From contig JAJOJF010000015.1 of the NCBI GenBank assembly GCA_021208885.1, forward strand, positions 62,001 to 126,000: a stretch of DNA of 64,000 nucleotides, read 5' to 3'. The position numbers and the translations under genes were made by a program. This document shows positions 31,911 to 40,185 of this stretch, in pieces. Position 1 is the stretch's first letter, and each line of letters starts with the position of its first letter. Origin of the DNA: Burkholderiaceae bacterium. GTDB lineage: Bacteria; Pseudomonadota; Gammaproteobacteria; Burkholderiales; Burkholderiaceae_B. A model generated the notes under the pieces. That model worked only from the letters and a program-made list of their open reading frames with translations. It had not been told where the DNA came from and searched no databases.

Positions 31911-32511
31911 ATGGACCCATCTGTCATCCAAGCCATTGAACGCTGGCCCAACGTGCCAGCGTCTACGGCTGGTTGTCATTGACCGTTCGCGGGCAGTGGC
32001 GTCTACACCCCGGTGGCAATGCGACCGAAGCAACCACTGGCGAGTCCATCAGCAACCCACAGATCCTGGCGTTTATCAACCGCAATTACGGCCATGATGA
32101 GCTAGGTCGGTGGTTTTTCCAGAACGGCCCGCAGCGCGTCTATGTCAGGCTTGACGCGCGCCCTGGATTGTCTTTGCTGATGACAGCATTGGTGCACTTA
32201 GCACCCACACCGGCTTGACCATCGCATCGGTGACCAAACTGTGGATTGATGAACTCGGCAATCTTTTTCTGCTCACCGAACACGGGCCTGGTTTGTTGAT
32301 TGACCGGGATCTACCGAGGTTTGTGCAAGCTTTTAAAACCACCGACGGCCGGCCACTAGAGGACTGGTGGGCGCAAGTTCACGAGACAAATACAGACGTC
32401 TGCGCCACTGCCTGGCAAGCCTGCGCCGATAGGCTACCGGTCCATCGAATGGACTCGAACCTGTCTCGAGACGTTCAACTCGGTTTCATCAGCAATCCAA
32501 GTGCTGCATAG
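31911..32511 (+). CDS. conserved betaproteobacterial protein (DUF2946-like), two frameshifts
   Basis: Read as a single ~200-residue protein if one base is restored near 31960 (CCAGCGTCTAC) and one near 32156 (GACGCGCGCCC). It then reads MDPSVIQAIERWPNVPA-VYGWLSL, NPQILAFINRNYGHDELGRWFFQNGPQRVYVRLD-A-PWIVFADDS, TEHGPGLLIDRDLPRF and ends LGFISNPSAA. This matches a conserved Burkholderiales hypothetical family; I recall it labelled DUF2946 but am not certain of the number. As printed it is three fragments. It sits 6 bases after the channel gene. Confidence 0.72.
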
Positions 32512-32568
32512 GCCATTAAGTTCCTCACAAATCAGGTTGATTGGTTCCAGACCGATTACACTAAGCCG

Positions 32569-33147
32569 ATGGATAAATCGGCTGAATTCTTTTTCCCGGC
32601 TCCCAGGCTTAGCAACTACTGCAGCCAGTGCGGCACAAAAATCACGCGCCGTGTGCCGCCGGGCGATAACCGCGAGCGTGATCTGTGCGAGCAATGTGGC
32701 GCCATCCACTATCAGAACCCGCGCGTGGTGGTTGGCACCCTGCCTGTCTGGGACAACAAGGTACTGTTATGTCTGCGCGCTATTGAGCCGCGCGCCAACA
32801 CATGGACGCTGCCAGCTGGTTTCATGGAACTAGCCGAAACCACTGGCCAAGGGGCGCTGCGCGAAACTCGAGAGGAAGCTGGCGTGGAGGTTGAGTTGGG
32901 ATCTCTCTACACCGTGATCGATGTCTCTACGGTTGACCAGATTCATGTGTATTTTCTGGCGCACGCACAAAACGGTCAAGTCAACCCAGGCCCCGAGAGC
33001 CTGGATGCGCGCTATTTTGCACTAAACGAGATTCCCTGGGAGAACCTTTCATTTCGCTCAGTGTCTACAACCTTGAAGCATTACATCAGTGACCTGGCTC
33101 GTGGCCAGTTTGAAACCCGCTACTACAGTTTGCCACCGTCTTACTGA
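32569..33147 (+). CDS. NUDIX hydrolase with N-terminal zinc ribbon
   Basis: 192 residues. A four-cysteine ribbon (CSQC at about 18-21, CEQC at about 40-43) precedes a NUDIX box GALRETREEAGVEVELG (full signature GX5EX7REUXEEXGU visible from GFMELAE). Such proteins hydrolyse nucleoside diphosphate derivatives; the substrate is not predictable here. Begins a plus-strand run NUDIX-aat-bpt-pyrD. Confidence 0.92.
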   Translation: MDKSAEFFFPAPRLSNYCSQCGTKITRRVPPGDNRERDLCEQCGAIHYQNPRVVVGTLPVWDNKVLLCLRAIEPRANTWTLPAGFMELAETTGQGALRETREEAGVEVELGSLYTVIDVSTVDQIHVYFLAHAQNGQVNPGPESLDARYFALNEIPWENLSFRSVSTTLKHYISDLARGQFETRYYSLPPSY

Positions 33148-33160
33148 AGCACTGAAAGCC

Positions 33161-33997
33161 ATGGCTAACCCGCTGGTTTGGGTACATCCCGAAACGCCTC
33201 TGCCTGAAGCTCAGACCGCACTGGCCAACCCGCCTGGCCTAGTGGCAGTGGGCATGGACTTAGGCGTTGAGCGTTTGATAGAAGCCTATCGCAAGGGCAT
33301 TTTTCCGTGGTTTAGTGACGGCGACCCAGTGTTATGGTGGAGCCCAGACCCGCGCATGGTCCTCATGACCGATGAATTGCACATCAGCAAGTCGCTGAAC
33401 AAAAAGCTCAAGCAGATCGAACATCAACAGCACGACAACCGGTTTAACGTCATCGTCACCACAGACCTGGCGTTTGCTGCGGTACTTGAAGGTTGTGCAA
33501 CACGCGGACATCCAATCCCAGAACAGTTAGACATCGAGGCTAAGCGCTCGACCTGGATCACTGCTGACATGAAAGCAGCCTACCAACAATGGCATCAGGC
33601 CGGCGATGTGCACAGCATCGAAACCTGGGTCAATGGCAAGTTGGCTGGCGGCCTTTATGGCGTGTGTTTGGGAAAAATGTTTTTTGGGGAGTCGATGTTT
33701 ACGCTCACCCCCAATGCCTCCAAGGTTGCTCTGGTGCACTTGGTGCAATTTTTAGCCAATCGCGGCATCACCATGATCGATTGCCAGATGCAGACCGATC
33801 ACCTCGCCTCAATGGGCGCGCGATCGATTGATCGCGCTGAGTTCCTCGCCCACGTGCGCCAAGCCGTTGATGAGCCGGGATTTGTGTGGCCAGCCGGATG
33901 GATCGATAGATCCGGACAGTGTCACCCGCAATTGCCGCCCGGTGTTGAGCTCAATGTGACTGAGCGGTCATTCTTCAGTTACGATCAGTCACCATGA
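33161..33997 (+). CDS. aat: leucyl/phenylalanyl-tRNA-protein transferase
   Basis: 278-residue N-end-rule enzyme that adds Leu or Phe to N-terminal Lys/Arg of proteins. Seen: [66 protein letters not shown], and [20 protein letters not shown] 33161 was chosen because the frame upstream only shadows the NUDIX gene. Its stop overlaps the bpt start by four bases (ATGA). Confidence 0.97.
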   Translation: MANPLVWVHPETPLPEAQTALANPPGLVAVGMDLGVERLIEAYRKGIFPWFSDGDPVLWWSPDPRMVLMTDELHISKSLNKKLKQIEHQQHDNRFNVIVTTDLAFAAVLEGCATRGHPIPEQLDIEAKRSTWITADMKAAYQQWHQAGDVHSIETWVNGKLAGGLYGVCLGKMFFGESMFTLTPNASKVALVHLVQFLANRGITMIDCQMQTDHLASMGARSIDRAEFLAHVRQAVDEPGFVWPAGWIDRSGQCHPQLPPGVELNVTERSFFSYDQSP

Positions 33998-34751
33998 GCC
34001 AAATTCAAGAGCTTCCGTTTGCGGCGATTCAGTTCTACGCCACCGCGAGCTACCGCTGCAGCTACCTGCCCGATGAGCAGGCGCGCTCGCAGGTGGCCGC
34101 GCCTGGCCACCTGATTCACGCTGAGAATTATTCGGATTTGGTCGAACAGGGATTTCGGCGAAGCGGTTTGTTTACCTACCGCCCCCACTGCGATCGCTGC
34201 AAAGCTTGCATTCCCTTGCGCGTGGACTGCCAGGCATTTGCTCCCAGCCGCAGCCAAAAGCGAGCCTACAAAGCCCACCAACATCTGCGCGCTCACATCA
34301 CAGCGCTCGGTTGGTCCCAAGAACATTTTGATTTGTACACACGCTACCAGGCAGCGCGCCACCCGGGCGCGGCATGGATGAAGACAGCCGCGCGCAATAC
34401 AGCCAATTCCTGTTGGCCAGCCGCGTCAATTCGCGCTTGGTTGAGTTTCGCGACGAACACGGCAAGCTGTTCATGGTGTCGATCATCGACATCCTGAACG
34501 AAGGGCTGTCGTCGGTCTACACGTTTTACGACCCTGATGCTGCCGGCAGCCTTGGAACTTATGGCATCCTCTGGCAAATCCTCCAATGCCGGCAAATGGG
34601 CCTGCCATGGCTGTATCTAGGCTACTGGATCAAGCAAAGCCCCAAGATGCGCTACAAGTCCAACTTCCAGCCTGCACAATGCCTGGTCAACGGACGCTGG
34701 CAGCCATTGACCATGGATCTCGACTCAACATCGTCAATCAACCACCAATGA
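33994..34751 (+). CDS. bpt: arginyl/leucyl-tRNA-protein transferase, one-base frameshift
   Basis: N-end-rule aminoacyl-tRNA-protein transferase (ATE/Bpt family). N-terminal cysteine motif [11 protein letters not shown] and [12 protein letters not shown], then RHPG. At about base 34369 one G is missing (expected GGCGGCGGCATGG, seen GGCGCGGCATGG). Restored, it continues [29 protein letters not shown] to TGA at 34751, about 252 residues. Pairs functionally with aat directly upstream. Its stop overlaps the pyrD start. Confidence 0.9.
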
Positions 34752-35794
34752 ACACCCTGTTTCAAACCTACGGCCTGGCCAAAAAATTTCTCTTTGCCAT
34801 GGATCCGGAGGCCGCCCATGAAGCGACCATGCGCATGCTGCAAAAGGCACATGACTGCAAGCTCACCCGTGGCTTGGCTCATGACATGCCTAGCGCTCCA
34901 ACCCTGTTCATGGGCCTGGCGCTTAAAAATCCGGTTGGCTTGGCTGCTGGCTTGGACAAAGATGGCGCCCATATCGATGCGTTGGGCAACCTTGGATTTG
35001 GTTTTATCGAAGTCGGCACTGTCACCCCACGCGCGCAACCCGGCAACCCCAAGCCGCGCATGTTCAGGTTGCCGCAGGCGCAAGCACTGATTAATCGCAT
35101 GGGGTTTAACAACCACGGTCTTGAGACTTTCATCGATAACGTCAAGCGCAGCCATTACAGACAAGCTGGCGGCATCCTGGGCTTGAACATCGGCAAAAAC
35201 GCCGACACCCCAATTGAACGGGCAGTTGACGACTACCTGATTGGTTTGGCTGGCGTTTATCCGCATGCAGATTACGTCACGGTCAATATTTCGTCGCCCA
35301 ACACCAAAAACCTGCGTGACCTGCAGTCTGCCGACGCACTTGACCAATTGCTAGGTGCTATCGCACAAAAGCGCACGGAACTGGCCCAAACCCATGGCAA
35401 GCATGTACCCATCGCTTTAAAAATCGCTCCCGATGTCGATGCTGAACAGATCGCGGCCATCACTGATGCACTGACCCGCCATCAAATGGATGGTGTCATT
35501 GCGACGAATACAACTATCACACGCGACCAAGTCCAAGGTTTGCCGAACGCGCAAGAGGCCGGCGGACTATCGGGCGCACCGGTGCATGAGTTGTCATTAA
35601 AGGTGATCAGACAACTGAGGCAACGGCTTGGGCCTTCGTACCCCATCATTGGCGTGGGTGGCATTATGTCGGGCAGGCAGGCAAAAGAAAAAATGGACGC
35701 GGGCGCCAACGTGGTGCAACTCTACACGGGCCTTATTTATCGCGGCCCGGCCCTGATTGCCGAGTGTGTCAAAGCGATCGAACAAACTCGATAA
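34748..35794 (+). CDS. pyrD: dihydroorotate dehydrogenase (class 2)
   Basis: Quinone-linked FMN enzyme of pyrimidine synthesis, peripheral to the inner membrane; 348 residues. An N-terminal amphipathic helix ([21 protein letters not shown]), [36 protein letters not shown] with the catalytic serine, ATNTTI, and [14 protein letters not shown] 34748 overlaps the bpt stop (ATGA) and gives the family N-terminus. Confidence 0.97.
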   Translation: MNTLFQTYGLAKKFLFAMDPEAAHEATMRMLQKAHDCKLTRGLAHDMPSAPTLFMGLALKNPVGLAAGLDKDGAHIDALGNLGFGFIEVGTVTPRAQPGNPKPRMFRLPQAQALINRMGFNNHGLETFIDNVKRSHYRQAGGILGLNIGKNADTPIERAVDDYLIGLAGVYPHADYVTVNISSPNTKNLRDLQSADALDQLLGAIAQKRTELAQTHGKHVPIALKIAPDVDAEQIAAITDALTRHQMDGVIATNTTITRDQVQGLPNAQEAGGLSGAPVHELSLKVIRQLRQRLGPSYPIIGVGGIMSGRQAKEKMDAGANVVQLYTGLIYRGPALIAECVKAIEQTR

Positions 35795-35799
35795 CCAAC

Positions 35800-35823
35800 A
35801 ACAACACAACAACACAACAACAC
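35800..35823 (+). repeat. three tandem AACAACAC units abutting a start codon
   Basis: Exactly three copies of AACAACAC fill bases 35800-35823, directly before ATG 35824; AACAACAA-like sequence also precedes them. No Shine-Dalgarno is present. CA-rich unstructured leaders can enhance initiation; an 8-base unit can also vary by slippage. Confidence 0.85.
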
Positions 35824-36135
35824 ATGAAGAATGACGCTTACATGCTCGAATTGCTCTCAATCTACCGCCAGATCGACGATGCACAAAAGAGTGACTTCAC
35901 CATACGATTCAATGCACAGGCGCGCAATCCGGTTGTCATATTCGGGTTGTCGGTGTTCTTGGGTTATTTCGGCATTGATCGCTTCATGCTAGGGCAAGTA
36001 TTGCTCGGTATTTTGAAGCTCATCACCGGTGGTGGGTTTGGCATTTGGTACATCGTTGACTGGTTTCTGGTTGCCGGCACCGCACGCGACAAGAACCTTG
36101 AAATTGCTCGATCGGTGGCGGGATTAAAACAGTAG
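35824..36135 (+). CDS. TM2-domain protein
   Basis: 103 residues: a polar N-terminus, then two hydrophobic segments separated by the TM2 signature, NPVVIFGLSVFLGYFGIDRFMLGQ and GGGFGIWYIVDWFLV. Function unknown. The start follows the AACAACAC repeat without a Shine-Dalgarno; ATG 35842 (MLELLSIYR) is an alternative. It lies 29 bases after pyrD. Confidence 0.85.
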   Translation: MKNDAYMLELLSIYRQIDDAQKSDFTIRFNAQARNPVVIFGLSVFLGYFGIDRFMLGQVLLGILKLITGGGFGIWYIVDWFLVAGTARDKNLEIARSVAGLKQ

Positions 36136-36193
36136 TCTTTTAACCGCTCAGACCAAACCGCTGATCGCCAGACGTTGACTTCTATGCGCCCAT

Positions 36194-36225
36194 AAAAAAC
36201 GCCACCAGGCACAAACGAGGTGGCG
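36194..36225 (-). terminator. rho-independent terminator of the phasin gene
   Basis: CGCCACC/GGTGGCG (36200-36206/36219-36225) is followed on the minus strand by six T. It lies 44 bases past the phasin stop and could also slow plus-strand transcription from the TM2 gene. Confidence 0.85.
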
Positions 36226-36268
36226 CGTTTTGCGGCTGGCGAACCAGCCACTTGGGCGACAGTGCTAA

Positions 36269-36844
36269 TTAGGCAGCGCGGCGACGGCTAGCAGCCTTGG
36301 TCGCTGTGTTGGCAGCGTCTGTTGCAGCTTTGAAGGCCTGGGCACTAGCGGCCTGCAGGTTCTTCTCGGCAGCTTCAGCAGCCTGCTTGGCAGCCTTGGT
36401 CATGCTGTCGTAAGCAGCGTTAGCCTGAGCCAACGATGACTTGAGCATGGCAACAGTGCCTTCAGCGCCCGACGGCGCATTGCGCGAGAATTGCTCAACG
36501 AGCTCAGCCAACTGCTTCTGGCTCTCAGCCATCTTGCCTTCGGTCAGCTTAGCCAGATCAGCTTGCACGCCAGCAACGATGTCATAAACATGCTTGCCGT
36601 AGGCAGCAGCTTTTTCAGCGGTGGGCTGAACGAGCGAGGAGCTCATGGCCACAACTTCTTGTGCGTCTTTCACGCCCATGGCTTCCTGAGTCTTTTGTGA
36701 GACTTCGTCCATGGTAGCCTTCATGACTTTCAGATTCAGGTCAACAAGCTTCTCAAAGCCGTTGAACATGCTGCCTTGAACAGCCATCAAGGCGTCCAGA
36801 GCGGCTTTTTGGGTTTCCAGCATTTCTTTGGGCATCGTGTTCAT
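36269..36844 (-). CDS. phaP: phasin (PHA granule-associated protein)
   Basis: 191-residue amphipathic protein that coats polyhydroxyalkanoate granules. Phasin_2-type sequence: QKAALDALMAVQGSMFNGFEKLVDLNLKV, KDAQEVVAMSSSLVQPTAEKAAAYGKHVYDI, then an Ala/Lys-rich tail ending ASRRRAA. Nearly all helical, with no signal peptide. AGGAG lies seven bases before the ATG, and a strong promoter with palindromes precedes it. This implies that the organism stores PHA. Confidence 0.93.
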   Translation of the reverse strand: MNTMPKEMLETQKAALDALMAVQGSMFNGFEKLVDLNLKVMKATMDEVSQKTQEAMGVKDAQEVVAMSSSLVQPTAEKAAAYGKHVYDIVAGVQADLAKLTEGKMAESQKQLAELVEQFSRNAPSGAEGTVAMLKSSLAQANAAYDSMTKAAKQAAEAAEKNLQAASAQAFKAATDAANTATKAASRRRAA

Positions 36845-36871
36845 CTTTAATCTCCTATCAGGGGGTATTTG

Positions 36872-36952
36872 TTGCGCTGCACAATTGAAATTTAACCCGT
36901 CAAATATGGGGTGTCAATACTTTTTGTGAAATTTTTTGTGCGTCGCACAAAA
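36872..36952 (-). promoter_or_regulatory. phasin promoter with two palindromic operator candidates
   Basis: On the minus strand, TTGACA (36912-36917) and TAAATT (36889-36894) are 17 bases apart. A perfect repeat TTTTGTGC-N3-GCACAAAA (36934-36952) lies upstream of -35, and a related TTGTGCAGCGCAA (36872-36884) lies downstream of -10. Phasin genes are typically repressed by PhaR, which binds such GC-containing repeats; that assignment is inference. Confidence 0.7.
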
Positions 36953-36980
36953 GCAACATTCCCACAGATCTACAACTGCC

Positions 36981-37799
36981 CTAGCTGCTGCGCCCAGGCT
37001 CATAGCCAAGCGCGCCCGAGATGGTGCGCGCCGTTTCAACTAACTGCTGCACCCAACCATCTTGCATGCGCTCAGCTGGCGCTGAAATCGACAAGCCTGC
37101 CACGAGCCGACCGGTGTCATCGCGAATGCCGGCAGCAATGCAGCGCACCCCCATCTCGAGCTCCTCGTTGTCACGGGCGTAGCCCAGGCGACGCACCAAC
37201 GCCAATTCCCGATCAAGCGCATCAAAATTAGTGATGCTGTTGCGCGTACTGCCAGCCAACCCCGTGCGCGTCACATACGCCCGAACCTGCCTGGGATCTG
37301 CCGCTGACAGGAACAACTTGCCCGTAGACGTCAGATGCAAAGGAGCACGCCCGCCAATGGCACGCACCACTTGCATGCCTGAGCGCTCGCTCCAGGCACG
37401 ATCGACGTAGACAATCTCATCTCCCTGCTGAATCGAGAGGTTTACCGTCTGACCGGTGAGCTTATGCAAGGCTTGCATGGCATCCAAGGCCGCCTCGCGC
37501 ACGTTCAGGCGCCCACGCACAAGCGAACCGAGCTCCAGCAGGCGCATGCCCAACTGGTACACGCCGTTGTCGACGCGATCAACATAGCGCGCAATGACCA
37601 AATCATTCAGAATTCGATGGGCTGTTGAGGGATGCAGGCCGGTGGTGGCAGCAAGCACCTTTAGCGACACGGGCTCACGTTCGCTAGCCAAGGCATCGAG
37701 CAAGCGCGTAGCCCGCTCGATCACCTGTATGGTCATGCCACTGGTGTCTACGTTATCCGCAACTCTGCGCTCAGCGGACTGATCAATGATTCTGGGCAT
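36981..37799 (-). CDS. IclR-family transcriptional regulator
   Basis: 272 residues. N-terminal helix-turn-helix (VSLKVLAATTGLHPSTAHRILNDL, about residues 43-66) and C-terminal IclR effector domain (RLGYARDNEELEMGVRCIAAGI, LVAGLSISAPAERM). These regulate catabolic operons, but no such operon adjoins, so the target is unknown. Single gene. Confidence 0.92.
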   Translation of the reverse strand: MPRIIDQSAERRVADNVDTSGMTIQVIERATRLLDALASEREPVSLKVLAATTGLHPSTAHRILNDLVIARYVDRVDNGVYQLGMRLLELGSLVRGRLNVREAALDAMQALHKLTGQTVNLSIQQGDEIVYVDRAWSERSGMQVVRAIGGRAPLHLTSTGKLFLSAADPRQVRAYVTRTGLAGSTRNSITNFDALDRELALVRRLGYARDNEELEMGVRCIAAGIRDDTGRLVAGLSISAPAERMQDGWVQQLVETARTISGALGYEPGRSS

Positions 37800-37932
37800 A
37801 TTGGCATCCCTCGTTTACACGACGGCTCAGCAAAATTGTGGCACCGCAACAAATTTCATGCCATATTATGAAACTTCGACCCACATTGCAACCGTCAGTT
37901 ACGTCGACACACTGGCTGCACCAGCCGTTGCC

Positions 37933-38769
37933 TCACTCGATCCGGGTGCCATTGCGCGAGACCGGCGCTTCGAGCTTGGCACCCAAAGCCTGGGCCTGCT
38001 CACGTAAATACTTCAAGGCCGCTGACAAATCTTCGCTCGGCCCTTTGACGCCAAGCTCGATGTGGGGCGACTTGCCATCTTCACCAACTGAGGGCAAGCT
38101 AAATGCCCGCACGCGCGGCCATTGTTCCTGGACAGCGACCAAAGCAGGCGTAATCCGTGCCTCTGGCACACCGTAAGAGATGAAAGACAGTTCGTCGTGC
38201 ACGACAGGGTGATGGAATGCGGCATAGCGGGTGTCTAGCGTTTGTTCAAGCATCGGCCATGCCATCACTGGAAAACCCGGCACAAATGTGTGGCGACGGA
38301 TATAGAAGCCCGGGATCCGGTTAAAGGGATTGGGCACTATCTCCGAGCCCACAGGATAAACGCCCATTTGCAAGCGCTGCTGGTTTTCAGGTACGGACAT
38401 GTCGGCTGTGCCCTGGCCTTTGGCGGCCATCTCGGCGCAGCGCAGCGTGATCTCGCGTTCAGCCTCAGGATGCAACGCCAGCGGCAAGCCCAGGGCAGCG
38501 CCTGCCGCCTGGCGGGTATGGTCATCCGGTGTAGCACCGATGCCGCCACAACAGAGCACCTCATCACCACTGGCAAAGGTCTGCACCAAAGCATCGGTCA
38601 GGATCTCGCGATCATCAGGCACTACCCGCATCCACGACAGCTGCAAGCCGCGTGCAGCTAACAGTTCAATCACTTTAGGAAAATGCTTGTCCTGGCGACG
38701 ACCCGACAAAATCTCGTCGCCCACCACCACCAACCCAAACCGGGGCGTGGTCTTGTCTGTTTGTGTCAT
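37933..38769 (-). CDS. CinA-like molybdopterin-binding domain protein
   Basis: 278 residues with an N-terminal MoaB/Mog-type domain: GLVVVGDEILSGRRQDKHFPKVIELLAARG and the GGIGATPDDHTRQAA loop. The C-terminal CinA nicotinamide-nucleotide amidase domain is absent; this shorter form is common in Burkholderiales. Exact function unknown. ATG 38769 is preferred to TTG 38775, two codons earlier. Confidence 0.9.
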   Translation of the reverse strand: MTQTDKTTPRFGLVVVGDEILSGRRQDKHFPKVIELLAARGLQLSWMRVVPDDREILTDALVQTFASGDEVLCCGGIGATPDDHTRQAAGAALGLPLALHPEAEREITLRCAEMAAKGQGTADMSVPENQQRLQMGVYPVGSEIVPNPFNRIPGFYIRRHTFVPGFPVMAWPMLEQTLDTRYAAFHHPVVHDELSFISYGVPEARITPALVAVQEQWPRVRAFSLPSVGEDGKSPHIELGVKGPSEDLSAALKYLREQAQALGAKLEAPVSRNGTRIE

Positions 38770-38844
38770 GCTCAATTAATCCAGTCAAACTAAAAAAACC
38801 GATCCTCGTGGGTCACCGCACCAGGTTTGACGACAAGGACCCTA

Positions 38845-39651
38845 TCACCTCGTCTGCACCGCTGGCTCATGATCCAATCGTCGCAACTGGCGCAAGGCCT
38901 CAAAGCTGTAGTGCGCATAAACCAGACCCGAAAACACCGGCAAAAATACCCAGGCTGGCGGAATCAGGTTGATTAGCGCACACACAAGCCCAAGCACCCA
39001 AAACCCTGAACTGCGTTCACGCCACAACAGCTGCCGCTCATCCGGATTGGCATAGTCAACCACGGCGTCCACGCGCATCATTCGATTAAACGCAAACGTC
39101 CACCAAAACAAAGACAGCACCAGCCCTAGCGGTGGAATCAGCCACAGCGGCAATGTCATGACCCAACCCACCACAAACATCATCGACACCCAGATGGCAT
39201 TCCAGACACTGATCACCGTGGCATGCTTGCCGCGTGCATCAACATCCGGGTAGTCGCGCTTGCCTACGTGCGCAAGCACCAGCGGCATAATCCAGACAGC
39301 CGCTACAGCCAGCCCTCCAATGCCCGCCAACGGCAAAAGGATAAACACCGCTGCGATCGGAATCAGCCAGGCTTTGAGCGCTAAAAAAGCGGTGGTTCCA
39401 ATCACCGGGTCAACCATACCAGGCACGGATGATTCAGTGAGCTCGGCACTAAGCCACTCAGTCAAAGGCGTCCAGCCTAGCCACAGCAGAACAACGGTCA
39501 GCAGCATGATCACCACAAACGGCATAAAAAGCGCAAAGATCATGCGCGGATGCATCTGTGAGCGCAAAGCCCGCCAAAACGCTTGGCTAACGTCTCGCCC
39601 GAGCGCACTGCGCGCTGAAGGATTATGCCGATGCGATTGAATTTGATTCAT
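38845..39651 (-). CDS. EI24-domain (CysZ-like) membrane protein
   Basis: 268 residues with about six hydrophobic segments starting near 38, and the EI24 pattern LIPPLGLVLSLFWWTFAFNRMMRVDAVVDYA. Related to the CysZ sulfate channel, but no cysteine-synthesis gene adjoins, so sulfate transport is not supported. A polar N-terminus of about 30 residues. Confidence 0.82.
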   Translation of the reverse strand: MNQIQSHRHNPSARSALGRDVSQAFWRALRSQMHPRMIFALFMPFVVIMLLTVVLLWLGWTPLTEWLSAELTESSVPGMVDPVIGTTAFLALKAWLIPIAAVFILLPLAGIGGLAVAAVWIMPLVLAHVGKRDYPDVDARGKHATVISVWNAIWVSMMFVVGWVMTLPLWLIPPLGLVLSLFWWTFAFNRMMRVDAVVDYANPDERQLLWRERSSGFWVLGLVCALINLIPPAWVFLPVFSGLVYAHYSFEALRQLRRLDHEPAVQTR

Positions 39652-39792
39652 AAGCTGTTGAACGACGCAGCAAAAAGCCAGCCGACTACAAGTTAACGTT
39701 AAACCTCGCTATCATAGTCCGTTAGACTCAGTAACAAGATAATCGCCTGATACAAAACCTTTTAGTGCTCCCAAAAAAACCGGTCACCCATC

Positions 39793-40185
39793 ATGCCCCC
39801 ATCGACGGTCACCCTGCCCCAAACGCCTGAAGTCAAAGCTCGTCTGGCAAAGCCAGCCGAGATGCTCGTGGCTTGCTATTGCGCAGCCTGGTGTGACACC
39901 TGTAAGTTGTACCGAGATCGATTCGAGGCCTTGGCTGCGCAACATCCGGCGCATGCCTTTGTGTGGATTGATATCGAGGACCATCCAGAACTGCTGGGAG
40001 ATGAGGATGTGGAGAATTTTCCGACGCTGATGGTGGAGCGTGCGGGCAAGGTGCTGTTTTTTGGGACGATGCTGCCACATATTCAGCAGCTTGAACGTCT
40101 GATCGCCACGCTATCAGACGATCCGAACGCGTCCACCCAAACAACTGAACTGCCTGACGTACGGCATTTGTTGATGCAAGGCTAG
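39793..40185 (+). CDS. thioredoxin-fold protein with WCDTC active site
   Basis: 130 residues, no signal peptide. Active site AAWCDTCKLYRDRF near residues 34-42, IDIEDHPELLGDEDVENFPTL with the cis-proline. CDTC replaces CGPC, which should alter redox potential. The C-terminal 25 residues are extra to the fold. Its stop overlaps that of the convergent rhlE gene through CTAG. Confidence 0.88.
   Translation: MPPSTVTLPQTPEVKARLAKPAEMLVACYCAAWCDTCKLYRDRFEALAAQHPAHAFVWIDIEDHPELLGDEDVENFPTLMVERAGKVLFFGTMLPHIQQLERLIATLSDDPNASTQTTELPDVRHLLMQG

Noticed and set aside
34586-34747. pyrD starting at 34586
   Set aside because: The upstream part is bpt read in another frame; ATG 34748 overlaps the bpt stop as in translationally coupled pairs.
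39693-39702. TTAACGTTAA palindrome before the thioredoxin gene
   Set aside because: A ten-base AT-rich palindrome is expected by chance and no partner site was found.
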